From the NCBI RefSeq assembly GCF_030704685.1, contig NZ_JAUZDX010000007.1, forward strand, positions 124,001 to 188,000: a stretch of DNA of 64,000 nucleotides. Direction: 5' to 3'. Each line of letters starts with the position of its first letter. Position 1 is the stretch's first letter. Shown here one piece after another: positions 37,057-44,807 of this stretch. The notes beneath the pieces are model-generated. The model did not search any database. It was not told the origin of the DNA and saw only the letters and a list, made by a program, of their open reading frames with translations. The translations under genes were made by a program, and so were the position numbers. The stretch is from Acidovorax sp. A1169. GTDB lineage: Bacteria > Pseudomonadota > Gammaproteobacteria > Burkholderiales > Burkholderiaceae_C.

Positions 37057-37674
37057 TCAGCGCTTGCTGGTCTTGCGGATCTCTTTTTCGTCCTGCCATT
37101 CCACGGTGCCTTCCTGCACGTCGAACAGCTTGAGCGTGAACTTGTAGTACACGTCCTTGGTGGAGTTGCTCTGCTTGACGATACTGGTCAGCTCGCCTTC
37201 CATGCTGTACTTGGCGGCCGTCATCTGGCCGACCTTGGCGGTGGTGCCCTGCTTGTACAGGCCGCTCTGGTTCTGGCGCTGCAGCTCGTCCACGCCCTGC
37301 TGCATCTCGTTGATGGAGCGCACGAAGCGCACCTTGCCGGACTTGACCAGCGCGGTCTGGATCGAGTTCATGACGTTGGTGGTGTCGATGTACTCGCTGG
37401 TCTTGTTCTTCACGGTGGAGATGGTCACCGTGGGGCGGCCCTGGAAGATGCCCGTTTCGAGCAAGCCGCCGGTCATCTTCTCGGCGATCATCTGCAGGTC
37501 GGTGGAGCCAAACTCGTTGGTCACCAGTTCCACGGCCTTGGCGTCGCCGTAGTTGACCTGGCGGTCAAAGCGCACGGTGGGCGAGGACAGGTTCTGGCAG
37601 GCCGAGAGGGCCAGGGTGCTGGCCGCGAAGGCCAGGACGAGCGCGGTGCGCTGGATGCTGCTGTTGCGTTGCAT
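37057..37674 (-). CDS. lpoB: LpoB-like penicillin-binding protein activator lipoprotein
   Basis: A 205-residue lipoprotein. The signal ends LALSACQN (lipobox). The mature domain has the LpoB fold signature: VNYGDAKAVELVTNEFGSTDLQMIAEKMTGGLL, SGKVRFVRSINE, and YSMEGELTSIVKQ near the C terminus. In E. coli LpoB stimulates the glycan-strand synthase PBP1B from the outer membrane. It lies 28 bp before the CsgG-like gene and 29 bp after the YcfL-like gene. Assignment to the LpoB family is good; equivalence of function with E. coli is inferred. Confidence 0.85.
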   Translation of the reverse strand: MQRNSSIQRTALVLAFAASTLALSACQNLSSPTVRFDRQVNYGDAKAVELVTNEFGSTDLQMIAEKMTGGLLETGIFQGRPTVTISTVKNKTSEYIDTTNVMNSIQTALVKSGKVRFVRSINEMQQGVDELQRQNQSGLYKQGTTAKVGQMTAAKYSMEGELTSIVKQSNSTKDVYYKFTLKLFDVQEGTVEWQDEKEIRKTSKR

Positions 37675-37703
37675 GGTGTTTTCTCCGGTCGGCGCTGCGG
37701 GGT

Positions 37704-38102
37704 TCAGCGCGGTTCTACGTTCATTTCCAGGCGCAGGTCAACTGCGGCGCTGGTGGGGGCTACGCTCTTGACGGTCTGCTGGCCCAGGCCGAGCACACTC
37801 ATCTGCTTCCACGACTCTCCGTCACCCACCTGGTTGCCCACCTGGTCCAGCCACTTGAAGCGGTAGAACACGGTGCGGTCGGTGCGGCCCATGTTGGCCA
37901 TGTCGGCCTGCACCACCAGGATCTCGTTGGTGCGCACGATGCGCATCTCGCGCACGGCGATGCTGTTGGCTTCGCCGCGCAACGCCACCTTGGAGGCCAC
38001 GGCGATGGGGGTCGCAGGGTCGTGCAGCTGGGCGTGGGCCGCAGCGCCGGTCAGTGCCATCACGGCGACGCCGATGGCGGTCAGGTGGGTGCGGATAGTC
38101 AT
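37704..38102 (-). CDS. YcfL family (DUF1425) exported protein
   Basis: A 132-residue exported protein with a Sec signal (MTIRTHLTAIGVAVMALTGAAAHA). The core SIAVREMRIVRTNEILVVQADMANMGRTDRTVFYRFKWLDQVGNQV matches YcfL/DUF1425, and the C-terminal LDLRLEMNVEP closes a beta sandwich. It lies between the COG3014 and LpoB genes, all on the minus strand with strong ribosome sites (for this gene, AAGGAG). In E. coli ycfL also lies next to lpoB (ycfM). It probably works in the same envelope complex. Confidence 0.85.
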   Translation of the reverse strand: MTIRTHLTAIGVAVMALTGAAAHAQLHDPATPIAVASKVALRGEANSIAVREMRIVRTNEILVVQADMANMGRTDRTVFYRFKWLDQVGNQVGDGESWKQMSVLGLGQQTVKSVAPTSAAVDLRLEMNVEPR

Positions 38103-38133
38103 GGGTAAGGCTCCTTGGAAAACGGTCTTCGGT

Positions 38134-39684
38134 TCAGTTCTTGGCCGGGGTCACGGGCGCTGCCGCGGGCTTGGCCGCAGGCCGCGTGCGGTTGGTGGTG
38201 GTGGTTGTCCGGGTGGTCGTCGTCGTGGAGATCGTCTTGGTGGACGATGCCGGCACTTCGACGGCCGCTGGTGCCACGGCGGCAGTGGAGGCCGTTGCGG
38301 CCAGCTGGCCGACCGAGGCCACGTCGCCCATGAGCACGCTGTTCTCGTACAGGCGCAGGGGCACCAGGGCGTACTGGCCGTCGACCTTCACGGGCTGCGG
38401 CAGTGCGCGGCCGTTGATGGTGATGGTGTGCTCACCGGGTGGCAGGTAGCCGCGGGCCACGTAGACACGGCCGGGCAGCATGCGCCACATGCGGTCGTCG
38501 GCCTGTTCGGTGGCCGAGGCAGCCACGGCACCCACGATGCCGCCCAGCAGGCCGCCCTTCTTTTGCAGCTGGTCCTGCAGCACGCCCTTGGCGACGGCGC
38601 GCGTGAAGCCGCGCAGCACCATGCCGGGCATTTCGTCCTTCAGGGCGCGGCGTGCCATCACGTTCACGTCAACCACTTTTTCGAGCTTGAAGTCCGTGCC
38701 GGCGGCCGACAGGTTGGTCAGCGGCGCGTCGCGCGAAGGCTCGATCACGGGGTAGGAAACGCTCACCGTGGTCCAGCGGCTGCCCACGGGCACCGGCAGG
38801 GTGAAGGCGCGGGGCTTGCGCGCGGGGGCGTCGCCGGCCTCGACCACGAACAGCACGTCGGTCATGCGCTGGCGGCGCTTCCAGGTGAAGCTGGTGCGGC
38901 TGTCCAGGCCGCGCAGGCCTTCTTCGAGCACGCCGGTCTCGGGCTTGAGCTCGATGGCCTTGCGGTAGCCTGGCGCGGCCAGGCCCGGCTCATTGAGCAT
39001 CTCGTAGAGGAAGCCGGCCAGGTAATGGCTCAGGGCGTTCTGGTAGCCGTTCTTCAGGGCCAGCACTTCGGGGTCGTTGAAGGTCTCGACGGGGTAGCCG
39101 TTGAGCTCCTTGCCGCCCGAGGTGGCGCCCTTGGACTTGGCTTCCTGCTCGGCCGCAAGGGTTTCCTTGGAGCGGAACTCGGCAATGATGGCTTCGCGCT
39201 CATGGGTGCGCTTGATGTCCACGCGGGCGTTCTCCACGTCGCCCACGGCCACGCGGTTGAGCGCCAGGCGCGTGGTCAGCCAGACCTTCTCGTAGTCCTG
39301 GCCCTCGTAGGCCTTCAGGCGCTCGCTGATCAGCGCTGCGCCCACGGTGCCCATGAGCTTTTGCGGGTTGCTCTTGGCCGTGTCTTCCCACTCCTTGACC
39401 TTCACGTCGGCCAGCAGGAAGGCGTTCGTGCTGTCCGCGTAGCGGCGGTCCATGCGCAGCAGCTCGCCACGCTCCATGTTGAAGAGCAGCGCGGTTTTCT
39501 CGTCCTCGGTCTTGGCCGTGGATTCGAGCTGCGCGATGGCGGCGGGAATGCCACCGCTGCGGCCGGCGCCCTGCACGTCGCTGGCGAGCTTGTCATGGCT
39601 CTGCATCGTCGCGCAGCCCGTGAGGGCGGCGCTCAGCGCCAGCACCCACAGAAGGCGGGGACGCAATTGGGGTCGAATGGTCAT
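38134..39684 (-). CDS. COG3014-type lipoprotein with Thr-rich tail
   Basis: A 516-residue lipoprotein. The lipobox is LTGCAT (about residues 20-25). The mature protein has TPR-like helical repeats in its N-terminal half (e.g. NMERGELLRMDRRYADSTNAF, ENARVDIKRTHEREAIIAEF, LAGFLYEMLNEPGLAAPGYRKAIELKPETG). A beta-rich region with VYVARGYLPPGEHTITING follows (about 415-435). The end is low complexity: a Thr/Arg-rich run (about 482-500) then Ala/Pro/Lys. It starts the four-gene operon. Function unknown, but its place beside LpoB and CsgG homologues points to the outer envelope. Confidence 0.82.
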   Translation of the reverse strand: MTIRPQLRPRLLWVLALSAALTGCATMQSHDKLASDVQGAGRSGGIPAAIAQLESTAKTEDEKTALLFNMERGELLRMDRRYADSTNAFLLADVKVKEWEDTAKSNPQKLMGTVGAALISERLKAYEGQDYEKVWLTTRLALNRVAVGDVENARVDIKRTHEREAIIAEFRSKETLAAEQEAKSKGATSGGKELNGYPVETFNDPEVLALKNGYQNALSHYLAGFLYEMLNEPGLAAPGYRKAIELKPETGVLEEGLRGLDSRTSFTWKRRQRMTDVLFVVEAGDAPARKPRAFTLPVPVGSRWTTVSVSYPVIEPSRDAPLTNLSAAGTDFKLEKVVDVNVMARRALKDEMPGMVLRGFTRAVAKGVLQDQLQKKGGLLGGIVGAVAASATEQADDRMWRMLPGRVYVARGYLPPGEHTITINGRALPQPVKVDGQYALVPLRLYENSVLMGDVASVGQLAATASTAAVAPAAVEVPASSTKTISTTTTTRTTTTTNRTRPAAKPAAAPVTPAKN

Positions 39685-40005
39685 GAATACTCCTTGCAAA
39701 TGATTCGGGTGTTCACCAGAAAACCCCGGCGACGCGCCCCCGCCACAGCAACGCGGCGGCAGACACCCATGGGGGTGCCGAACGCGGCATGCTGAATGCG
39801 ATGGAGGTGGTCGACCGGACAAGGAAAGCTGTGCAGAACCTCGCGCCCCCTCCTGGCGCTGGTCCTCGCGGTTGCGGCTGCAAGCCCCTTGTGGCTGTGA
39901 ATTTCTTGGTTCTTGTGTGCTCTGAAGCCAGGGAGCAATGTAGCAAAAGGATGTATCTTTTCTGTAACCGGCAAGGTCTGAGGAAAACAGTTGTAGCGGT
40001 GCATT
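39685..40005. other. 321-bp intergenic region upstream of the COG3014/LpoB operon
   Basis: The gap lies between the methyltransferase (minus) and the start of the COG3014 operon (minus). The part 39930-40000 is AT-rich, as expected of a promoter or terminator, but I cannot assign boxes or a hairpin with confidence. A 133-codon minus-strand ORF across the gap has no homology-like features and is dismissed. Confidence 0.4.
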
Positions 40006-40758
40006 TCAGCCCCCCTTGTCTGCCAGCAAGGGCAGGCGGTAGATCCACACCACCCGCCCGCCCGGTGCACGCAGCTGGGCACGGGGCAGCAGGCCGGGCA
40101 CGGCGAACTCCAGGCTCACCAGCCAGGAGCCGGGCGCCAACTCGGCCTGGGCCTTGGCTGCGGCGCGCGCCATGCTCTCGGGGCGCTGGAACAGGTAGAC
40201 CATCTGGTAGCCGCTCCAGTCGGCCTGCCACATGTCGCCACGGCGCACCTTGGCCCAGGGGCAGCGCAGCGCGCAGGCCAGGCGCAGTGGCCAGCTCCAT
40301 TCCAGGCCATCCATGCGTGCATCGGGATAGGCGTGACGCAGCGCGATGAGGCCATCGCCCAGGCCGCAGCCGGCATCGAGCACCCGGGCGCCCGGCGCCA
40401 GCGAAACCTGTACCGCCAGCGCCTGCAGCGCATGGCGCGGCGTGGGGAAGATGGGCGCATCGCGCCAGGCATTGAGGGGATAGACCGCCAGCAGCAGGGC
40501 CAGCGGCACCAGCCAGGCCCAGGCCGGCAGGCTGGCCAGGCCGGTGATCGCCAGCGACAGCGGAAAGCCCAGCGCAATCAGCGCGCGGCGCCACCAGTTG
40601 GCACCCAGCAGGCTCGCAGCGGTGCCCAGCAGGCAGGCGGCCACCAGCGCCGCCACGGGCGGCACGGTGCGCTGCAGGCTGAGGTACAGCAGCCATGCTC
40701 CCGCCCACGCCAGCATCGCGGGAAGGGGCCAGGGCAGCAGGCGCAGTGGCATATGCAT
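40006..40758 (-). CDS. SAM-dependent methyltransferase with N-terminal membrane segments
   Basis: A 250-residue class I methyltransferase. The SAM motif I is ARVLDAGCGLGDGLIALR (about residues 120-137). The first 95 residues hold three to four hydrophobic segments (LAWAGAWLLYLSL, VAALVAACLLGTAASLL, IALGFPLSLAITGLASL, WLVPLALLLAVYPL), so the enzyme is anchored in the inner membrane. Its substrate is unknown. The ATG at 40758 overlaps the stop of a small upstream ORF (TAATG), suggesting coupled translation. Confidence 0.85.
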   Translation of the reverse strand: MHMPLRLLPWPLPAMLAWAGAWLLYLSLQRTVPPVAALVAACLLGTAASLLGANWWRRALIALGFPLSLAITGLASLPAWAWLVPLALLLAVYPLNAWRDAPIFPTPRHALQALAVQVSLAPGARVLDAGCGLGDGLIALRHAYPDARMDGLEWSWPLRLACALRCPWAKVRRGDMWQADWSGYQMVYLFQRPESMARAAAKAQAELAPGSWLVSLEFAVPGLLPRAQLRAPGGRVVWIYRLPLLADKGG

Positions 40759-40907
40759 TACAGGCCGAAAAGGCCTTGCAGGGAACGAGCGGTGCCGGAG
40801 ACGACCAGGCGCACAGTCTGCGCGCAAATTGCGCAAATGGCCACGCCCGGCAGGCACCCTCCTGCAGCCAGGGCGGCGGGGAACGACGGGCGGTGTGCGC
40901 GGGACAT
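40758..40907 (-). CDS. Possible 49-residue protein coupled to the methyltransferase
   Basis: A short reading frame begins with ATG at 40907 behind a good ribosome site (GGAGAG) and ends with a TAA that overlaps the methyltransferase start (TAATG). The predicted peptide starts MSRAHRPSFPAALAAGG and has a hydrophobic Cys-containing stretch (GVAICAICAQTV). I know no family for it. It could be a real leader peptide or an accidental ORF. Confidence 0.4.
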   Translation of the reverse strand: MSRAHRPSFPAALAAGGCLPGVAICAICAQTVRLVVSGTARSLQGLFGL

Positions 40908-41082
40908 GGGGCTCTCCAGAATTCCCCCGGTGCACATGCGCCGGGATGGAATGGAGCGCAGTGTAGGCCGGCATGGCGCACCGCAACACGCCTGTGCACG
41001 CCCTCGCGGCGCAATTGTGTGCACTTTGTCACGTGGCCCCGTGTCGGGGGGCTCCGTGCGCCCTGAACAGGCACCGCCCAAA

Positions 41083-41154
41083 GCGGATAACAAAACTCAG
41101 CGAAGCGGTTCTGGCCAGACGCAGCAACGACGCCAGAAGAGTTTTGTTAGCCGC
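41083..41154. repeat. Long imperfect hairpin at the 3' end of parB
   Basis: Arm GCGGATAACAAAACTC (41083-41098) pairs with GAGTTTTGTTAGCCGC (41139-41154), 15 of 16. An inner arm TTCTGGC (41109-41115) pairs with GCCAGAA (41132-41138). A 10-nt bulge sits on one side only. The right arm contains the parB stop codon, so the hairpin lies at the 3' end of the parB transcript, with a 16-nt loop. It could terminate or stabilise that RNA. It is not a standard U-tract terminator. Confidence 0.6.
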
Positions 41155-42064
41155 GCAGGCGCTCGATCAGGCCGTTGAGTTCTTCGATGGAGCCGAACTG
41201 GATCGCCAGCTCACCCATGTCTTCCACGCGCCCAGCGCGCTTCACGCGCTTTTTCACGCGCACCTCGACCTCGGCCATGAGCAGGTCGGACAGCTCTTCT
41301 TCCACACGCCGCAGGTCGCGCGATTTTTCCTTCTTGGGCTTTTGCGGCATGAGGCTGAACTCGGCGCCGATCTTCTTGACCAGGGCCTCGGCCTCGCGCA
41401 CCGAGAGCTTCTTGGCTGCGATCTGGTTGCCGGCCGTGATCTGCGCCGCACGGTCCAGCGACAGCAGCGCGCGCGCATGGCCCATGTCGATGTCGCCGGC
41501 CATGAGCATGGTCTGCACCGGCTCGGCCAGGTTCAACAGGCGCAGCAGGTTGCTTGCAGCGCTGCGCGAGCGGCCCACGGCCTGGGCGGCCAGCTCGTGC
41601 GTGAGGCCGAACTCCTTGACCAGGCGCTGCAGACCATGGGCCTCTTCGAGCGGGTTCAGGTCTTCGCGCTGGATGTTCTCGATCAGCGCCATCGCAGCCG
41701 CAGCCTCGTTGGGCACGTCGCGCACCAGCACCGGCACACGGTCCAGGCCGGCCAGCCGCGCGGCACGGAAGCGCCGCTCGCCGGCAATGATTTCGTACTT
41801 GCCGGCGTTCTCGCCATCGGCCAGGCGCCGCACCAGGATGGGCTGCATGATGCCCTGCACCTTGATGCTTTCGGCCAGCTCGTACAGCGCACCCTCGTCC
41901 ATGCGCGTGCGCGGCTGGTACATGCCGGGCACCATCTCGGCCAGCATCAGCGTGCTGGGCAGGCCGGCATCGGCCGCCTGGGCCTGCTCGGAGGCTTCGC
42001 TGACCTTGGGGCCCAGCAGGGCTTCGAGGCCGCGTCCGAGGCCCTTGGGTTTTTTGGTGACCAT
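41147..42064 (-). CDS. parB: Chromosome partitioning protein ParB
   Basis: A 305-residue CTP-dependent parS-binding protein. It starts MVTKKPKGLGRGLEALLG. The ParB/Srx core has the CTP-binding GERRFRAA motif (about residues 95-102) and ALIENIQREDLNPLEEA (ParB box III). The central HTH covers LTHELAAQAVGRSRSAASNLLRLLNL (about 158-184). Parvus C-terminal dimer residues include FGSIEELNGLIERLRG. It binds the parS sites listed below (44866-48786) and loads as a sliding clamp. ParA is encoded just upstream, separated from ParB by three small genes. No overlapping start alternative is plausible. Confidence 0.96.
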   Translation of the reverse strand: MVTKKPKGLGRGLEALLGPKVSEASEQAQAADAGLPSTLMLAEMVPGMYQPRTRMDEGALYELAESIKVQGIMQPILVRRLADGENAGKYEIIAGERRFRAARLAGLDRVPVLVRDVPNEAAAAMALIENIQREDLNPLEEAHGLQRLVKEFGLTHELAAQAVGRSRSAASNLLRLLNLAEPVQTMLMAGDIDMGHARALLSLDRAAQITAGNQIAAKKLSVREAEALVKKIGAEFSLMPQKPKKEKSRDLRRVEEELSDLLMAEVEVRVKKRVKRAGRVEDMGELAIQFGSIEELNGLIERLRG

Positions 42065-42078
42065 GGTGAATTGATAGT

Positions 42079-42351
42079 TTATTTTTTGGGGGAGTCGAGA
42101 GGGGCCGAAGCACGCATGTGGCCGGGCAGCCTGCGGCGCCGGGCAAACCGCAGGCCTATACCCAGCACCAGCGCCGCCAATACGGCCGCCAGGAACAGTT
42201 TGCCCAGAATCACGGCCAGGGGAATTCCGACCAGGCTTGCTGCACCGGCCAGCAGTTCCAGCATATCGCCCAGCTCGGAACGCACCCGCGTGCCCAGCCG
42301 CTGGGTCCAGGACTGGCCGGGTGCTGACGAAGTGTTGGAGAACCAGGACAT
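42079..42351 (-). CDS. Small hypothetical membrane protein
   Basis: A 90-residue protein with a central hydrophobic region (SLVGIPLAVILGKLFLAAVLAALVLGIGLRF) that could span the membrane twice, followed by a basic tail. Its ATG overlaps the stop of the upstream cupin gene (TGATG), and parB follows 14 bp after its stop. It belongs to the parA-to-parB gene string. No family is recognised. Confidence 0.6.
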   Translation of the reverse strand: MSWFSNTSSAPGQSWTQRLGTRVRSELGDMLELLAGAASLVGIPLAVILGKLFLAAVLAALVLGIGLRFARRRRLPGHMRASAPLDSPKK

Positions 42352-42647
42352 CACTGGTCAATGATCACCAGCGTGCCATGGCTGCCCGGCGCCACGGCAT
42401 GAGGCACGCCAGCGGGCACGATGAAGACCTCGCCGGCCTGCACCTCGGTGACCTGGCCTTGCAGATCCAGGCGCATGCAGCCGTCGAGCACCAGCAGGGC
42501 CTCGTCGAAGTCATGCGACTCGTCGGGGTAGGCGCCCGAGTCCATGCGCAACACCTTGACGTTGGCGTTGGCGGCCCGACCGATGACGCGGGACGACCAG
42601 GCCTTGGGAAACGACCCGGCCGTCTCCAGGAGATTGGTTTTGGACAT
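42351..42647 (-). CDS. Cupin domain-containing protein
   Basis: A 98-residue single-domain cupin. Cupin motif 1 is SHDFDEALLVLDGCMRLDLQG (about residues 44-64), in which the usual second His is replaced by Asp. Motif 2 is VFIVPAGVPHAVAPG (about 74-88). It may bind a metal and act as a small metabolic enzyme or sensor. It sits between the hydrolase and a small membrane gene in the parA-parB interval, overlapping the latter by 1 nt. Confidence 0.85.
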   Translation of the reverse strand: MSKTNLLETAGSFPKAWSSRVIGRAANANVKVLRMDSGAYPDESHDFDEALLVLDGCMRLDLQGQVTEVQAGEVFIVPAGVPHAVAPGSHGTLVIIDQ

Positions 42648-42653
42648 GGTGGA

Positions 42654-43220
42654 TCAGGACGTGGAGAGCGGCATGGCGGACGACCGCAGCCCGGCCAGCA
42701 GGGCCTGGCCCTCGGGCCAGTCCGCAAGACCCGACTCGGCATTGATGTGGCCACACTCGCCGTAGTCGATGAAACGCGCACCCCAGGTCTGGGCCATGCC
42801 CTGGGCACGCTCGAAACTGCAATACGGGTCGTTGCGGCTGCCCACCAGCACGGCCGGGAACGGCAGGGGCTGGCGCGCAATGGGCGACCAACCCGGCAGA
42901 TAGCCTGCGATGTCCTCCCGCTCCACATCGCCCGGCGCCACCAGCAGCGCACCCTTCACGCGGTGCGTGTGGGACGAGTGCGCAGACCACCAGGCGGTGA
43001 GGATGCAGCCCAGGCTGTGCGCCACCAGCACCACGGGGCCGGGGGCATCGACGACGGTTTCTTCGAGCCGCGCCGTCCAGTCGCCGCGCAGCGGGCGCAT
43101 CCAGTCGTGCTGCTCCACGCGCGCAAAGCCATGCTGCGCCTCCCAGCGGCTTTGCCAGTGGGCGGGGCCGGAGCTCTGCCAGCCGGGCAGCACAAGGACG
43201 GTATCGGGGGTCGAATTCAT
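42654..43220 (-). CDS. RBBP9/YdeN family alpha/beta hydrolase
   Basis: A 188-residue serine hydrolase. The elbow is VLVAHSLGCILTAWW (Ser about residue 75). The start VLVLPGWQSSGPAHWQSRWE and the catalytic acid/His (SRNDPYC, GECGHIN) are typical of the RBBP9/YdeN group. Activity is expected on small esters or amides. It lies immediately downstream of parA with about 35 bp between them, and the cupin follows 6 bp later. Confidence 0.9.
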   Translation of the reverse strand: MNSTPDTVLVLPGWQSSGPAHWQSRWEAQHGFARVEQHDWMRPLRGDWTARLEETVVDAPGPVVLVAHSLGCILTAWWSAHSSHTHRVKGALLVAPGDVEREDIAGYLPGWSPIARQPLPFPAVLVGSRNDPYCSFERAQGMAQTWGARFIDYGECGHINAESGLADWPEGQALLAGLRSSAMPLSTS

Positions 43221-43254
43221 ACTATGAATTTGATAGCAAACGATAGATGTTCGA

Positions 43255-44055
43255 TCAGACAACGGCGGGCTTCTTGCCCAGCGCCTTCATGCTCTGCACA
43301 CGCTCGACCATCTCTTGTGCGAACTCGATGAAGGCCTGGCTGCCCTTGGCCAGCGGGTCGAACACCACACCGGGCAGGCCGTAGCTCGGGGCCTCGGCCA
43401 AGCGCACGTTGCGCGGGATCACGGTGTTGAACACCTTGTCGCCGAAGTGGTCCTTGAGCTGTTCGCTCACCTGTTGCTGCAGGGTGATGCGCGGATCGAA
43501 CATCACGCGCAGCAGGCCGATGATCTGCAGGTCGGCATTGAGGTTGGCATGCACCTGCTTGATGGTGTTGACCAGGTCGGTCAAGCCTTCGAGCGCGAAG
43601 TACTCGCACTGCATGGGCACGACCACGCCATGGGCCGAGCACAGGCCGTTCAAGGTGAGCATGGACAGCGAGGGTGGGCAGTCGATGAGCACGAAGTCGT
43701 AGTCCGCATCCACTTCGGCCAGCGCGGCCTTGAGGCGTTTTTCGCGATGCTCCAGTGCCACCAGCTCGACCTCGGCACCGGCCAGTTCGCGGTTGGCGCC
43801 CAGCACGTGGTAGCCGCATTTCTCGGAGAGCACCGCCGCCTCTCGCACCGAGGCGGATTCGAGCAGCACGTCGTACACCGTGAGGTCGAGCTTGCGCTTG
43901 TCCAGGTTCGAACCCATGGTGGCATTGCCCTGCGGGTCCAGGTCCACCATCAGCACGCGCTGGCCGATCTTCGCCAGGCCGGCCGCCAGGTTGACGGTGG
44001 TGGTGGTCTTGCCGACGCCACCCTTCTGGTTCGCAATGCAAAAAATCTGGGCCAT
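43255..44055 (-). CDS. parA: Chromosome partitioning ATPase ParA (Soj-like)
   Basis: A 266-residue ParA. The deviant Walker A KGGVGKTTTT (about residues 11-20) and Walker A' VDLDPQGNAT (about 39-48) are intact, with VLIDCPPSLS as Walker B (about 119-128). The length and lack of an N-terminal HTH fit the chromosomal Soj class. It hydrolyses ATP when stimulated by ParB bound at parS, moving the origin region. It lies downstream of the LysE-type gene and upstream of the hydrolase. Confidence 0.96.
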   Translation of the reverse strand: MAQIFCIANQKGGVGKTTTTVNLAAGLAKIGQRVLMVDLDPQGNATMGSNLDKRKLDLTVYDVLLESASVREAAVLSEKCGYHVLGANRELAGAEVELVALEHREKRLKAALAEVDADYDFVLIDCPPSLSMLTLNGLCSAHGVVVPMQCEYFALEGLTDLVNTIKQVHANLNADLQIIGLLRVMFDPRITLQQQVSEQLKDHFGDKVFNTVIPRNVRLAEAPSYGLPGVVFDPLAKGSQAFIEFAQEMVERVQSMKALGKKPAVV

Positions 44056-44071
44056 GGGGTGGATGCCTTGT

Positions 44072-44686
44072 TTACTTCGAAATGGCCAGCTTGATGCCGA
44101 AGCCGATCAGGAACACGCCGGCGACTTTTTCGAGCACGCGGCCGATGGTGGGGTTGGCGCGCATGCGCTCTGCCAGATGGTGGGTGAGCAGCACGGCAAT
44201 GAGGCCGTAGACAAAGGTCAGGGCCGCCACGGTGGCCGCCATCACGCCGAAGGTGAGCAGGCCCTGGTGGTGGGCCGGGTCGACGAACAGTGGGAAGAAC
44301 GCCATGTAGAACACGATGGCCTTGGGGTTGAGCAAGGTGATCAGCGCAGCCTGCTTGAAGTAGTGGCGCGGCTCGATGTTCAGGATGGGCTGGGCACCGG
44401 GCTTGGCCGTGAGCATCTTGAAACCCAGCCAGGCCAGGTAGGCGGCGCCGAGCCACTGCACGGCATGGAAGGCGGTGGGGTAGGTGGACAGCAGGGCAGC
44501 CACGCCGGCCACCGCCATCCACATCAGCACCTGGTCGCCAGCGATCACGCCCATGGTGGCGGCCAGGCCGCCGCGGATACCGCCCTTGCTGGTGGAGGTG
44601 ATCAAGGCCAGATTGCCCGGGCCGGGGATCGCCAGGAACAGCACGATGGCGGCCACGAAGGCGCCGTAATCCGCAATGCCAAACAT
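44072..44686 (-). CDS. LysE/RhtB family amino-acid efflux transporter
   Basis: A 204-residue inner-membrane protein with six hydrophobic segments. The hallmark is IPGPGNLALITSTSKGGIRGGLAATMGVIAGD (about residues 19-50), and a second region is LLNPKAIVFYMAFFPLFVDP (about 118-137). LysE-type exporters remove amino acids such as threonine, homoserine or lysine. Its gene lies between rsmG and parA. It ends 16 bp before parA, and the region upstream (44687-44807) has no clear promoter. Confidence 0.93.
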   Translation of the reverse strand: MFGIADYGAFVAAIVLFLAIPGPGNLALITSTSKGGIRGGLAATMGVIAGDQVLMWMAVAGVAALLSTYPTAFHAVQWLGAAYLAWLGFKMLTAKPGAQPILNIEPRHYFKQAALITLLNPKAIVFYMAFFPLFVDPAHHQGLLTFGVMAATVAALTFVYGLIAVLLTHHLAERMRANPTIGRVLEKVAGVFLIGFGIKLAISK

Positions 44687-44807
44687 GAGAACCCCCAGGG
44701 AAAGACGAGCCGCGAGCGGGCGAATACTGCGGCTGCAACAAACGACCAGCGAGCGGCGAGTTTACGCGACCCGTGCGCGCAGCCCCGCCCTTTTTACCAA
44801 CAGCGGG

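Noticed and set aside
37873-39795. 640-codon plus-strand frame opposite the COG3014 gene
   Set aside because: Antisense shadow. The minus strand has lipobox, TPR-like repeats and ribosome site.
39681-40082. 133-codon minus-strand ORF across the gap upstream of the COG3014 gene
   Set aside because: No domain, no ribosome site, and overlaps a probable promoter region.
41083-41154. Integron attC site at the hairpin
   Set aside because: Bulged-stem shape is similar, but the core sequences GTTAGCC and GTTATCC do not fit GTTRRRY, and there is no integrase or cassette array nearby.
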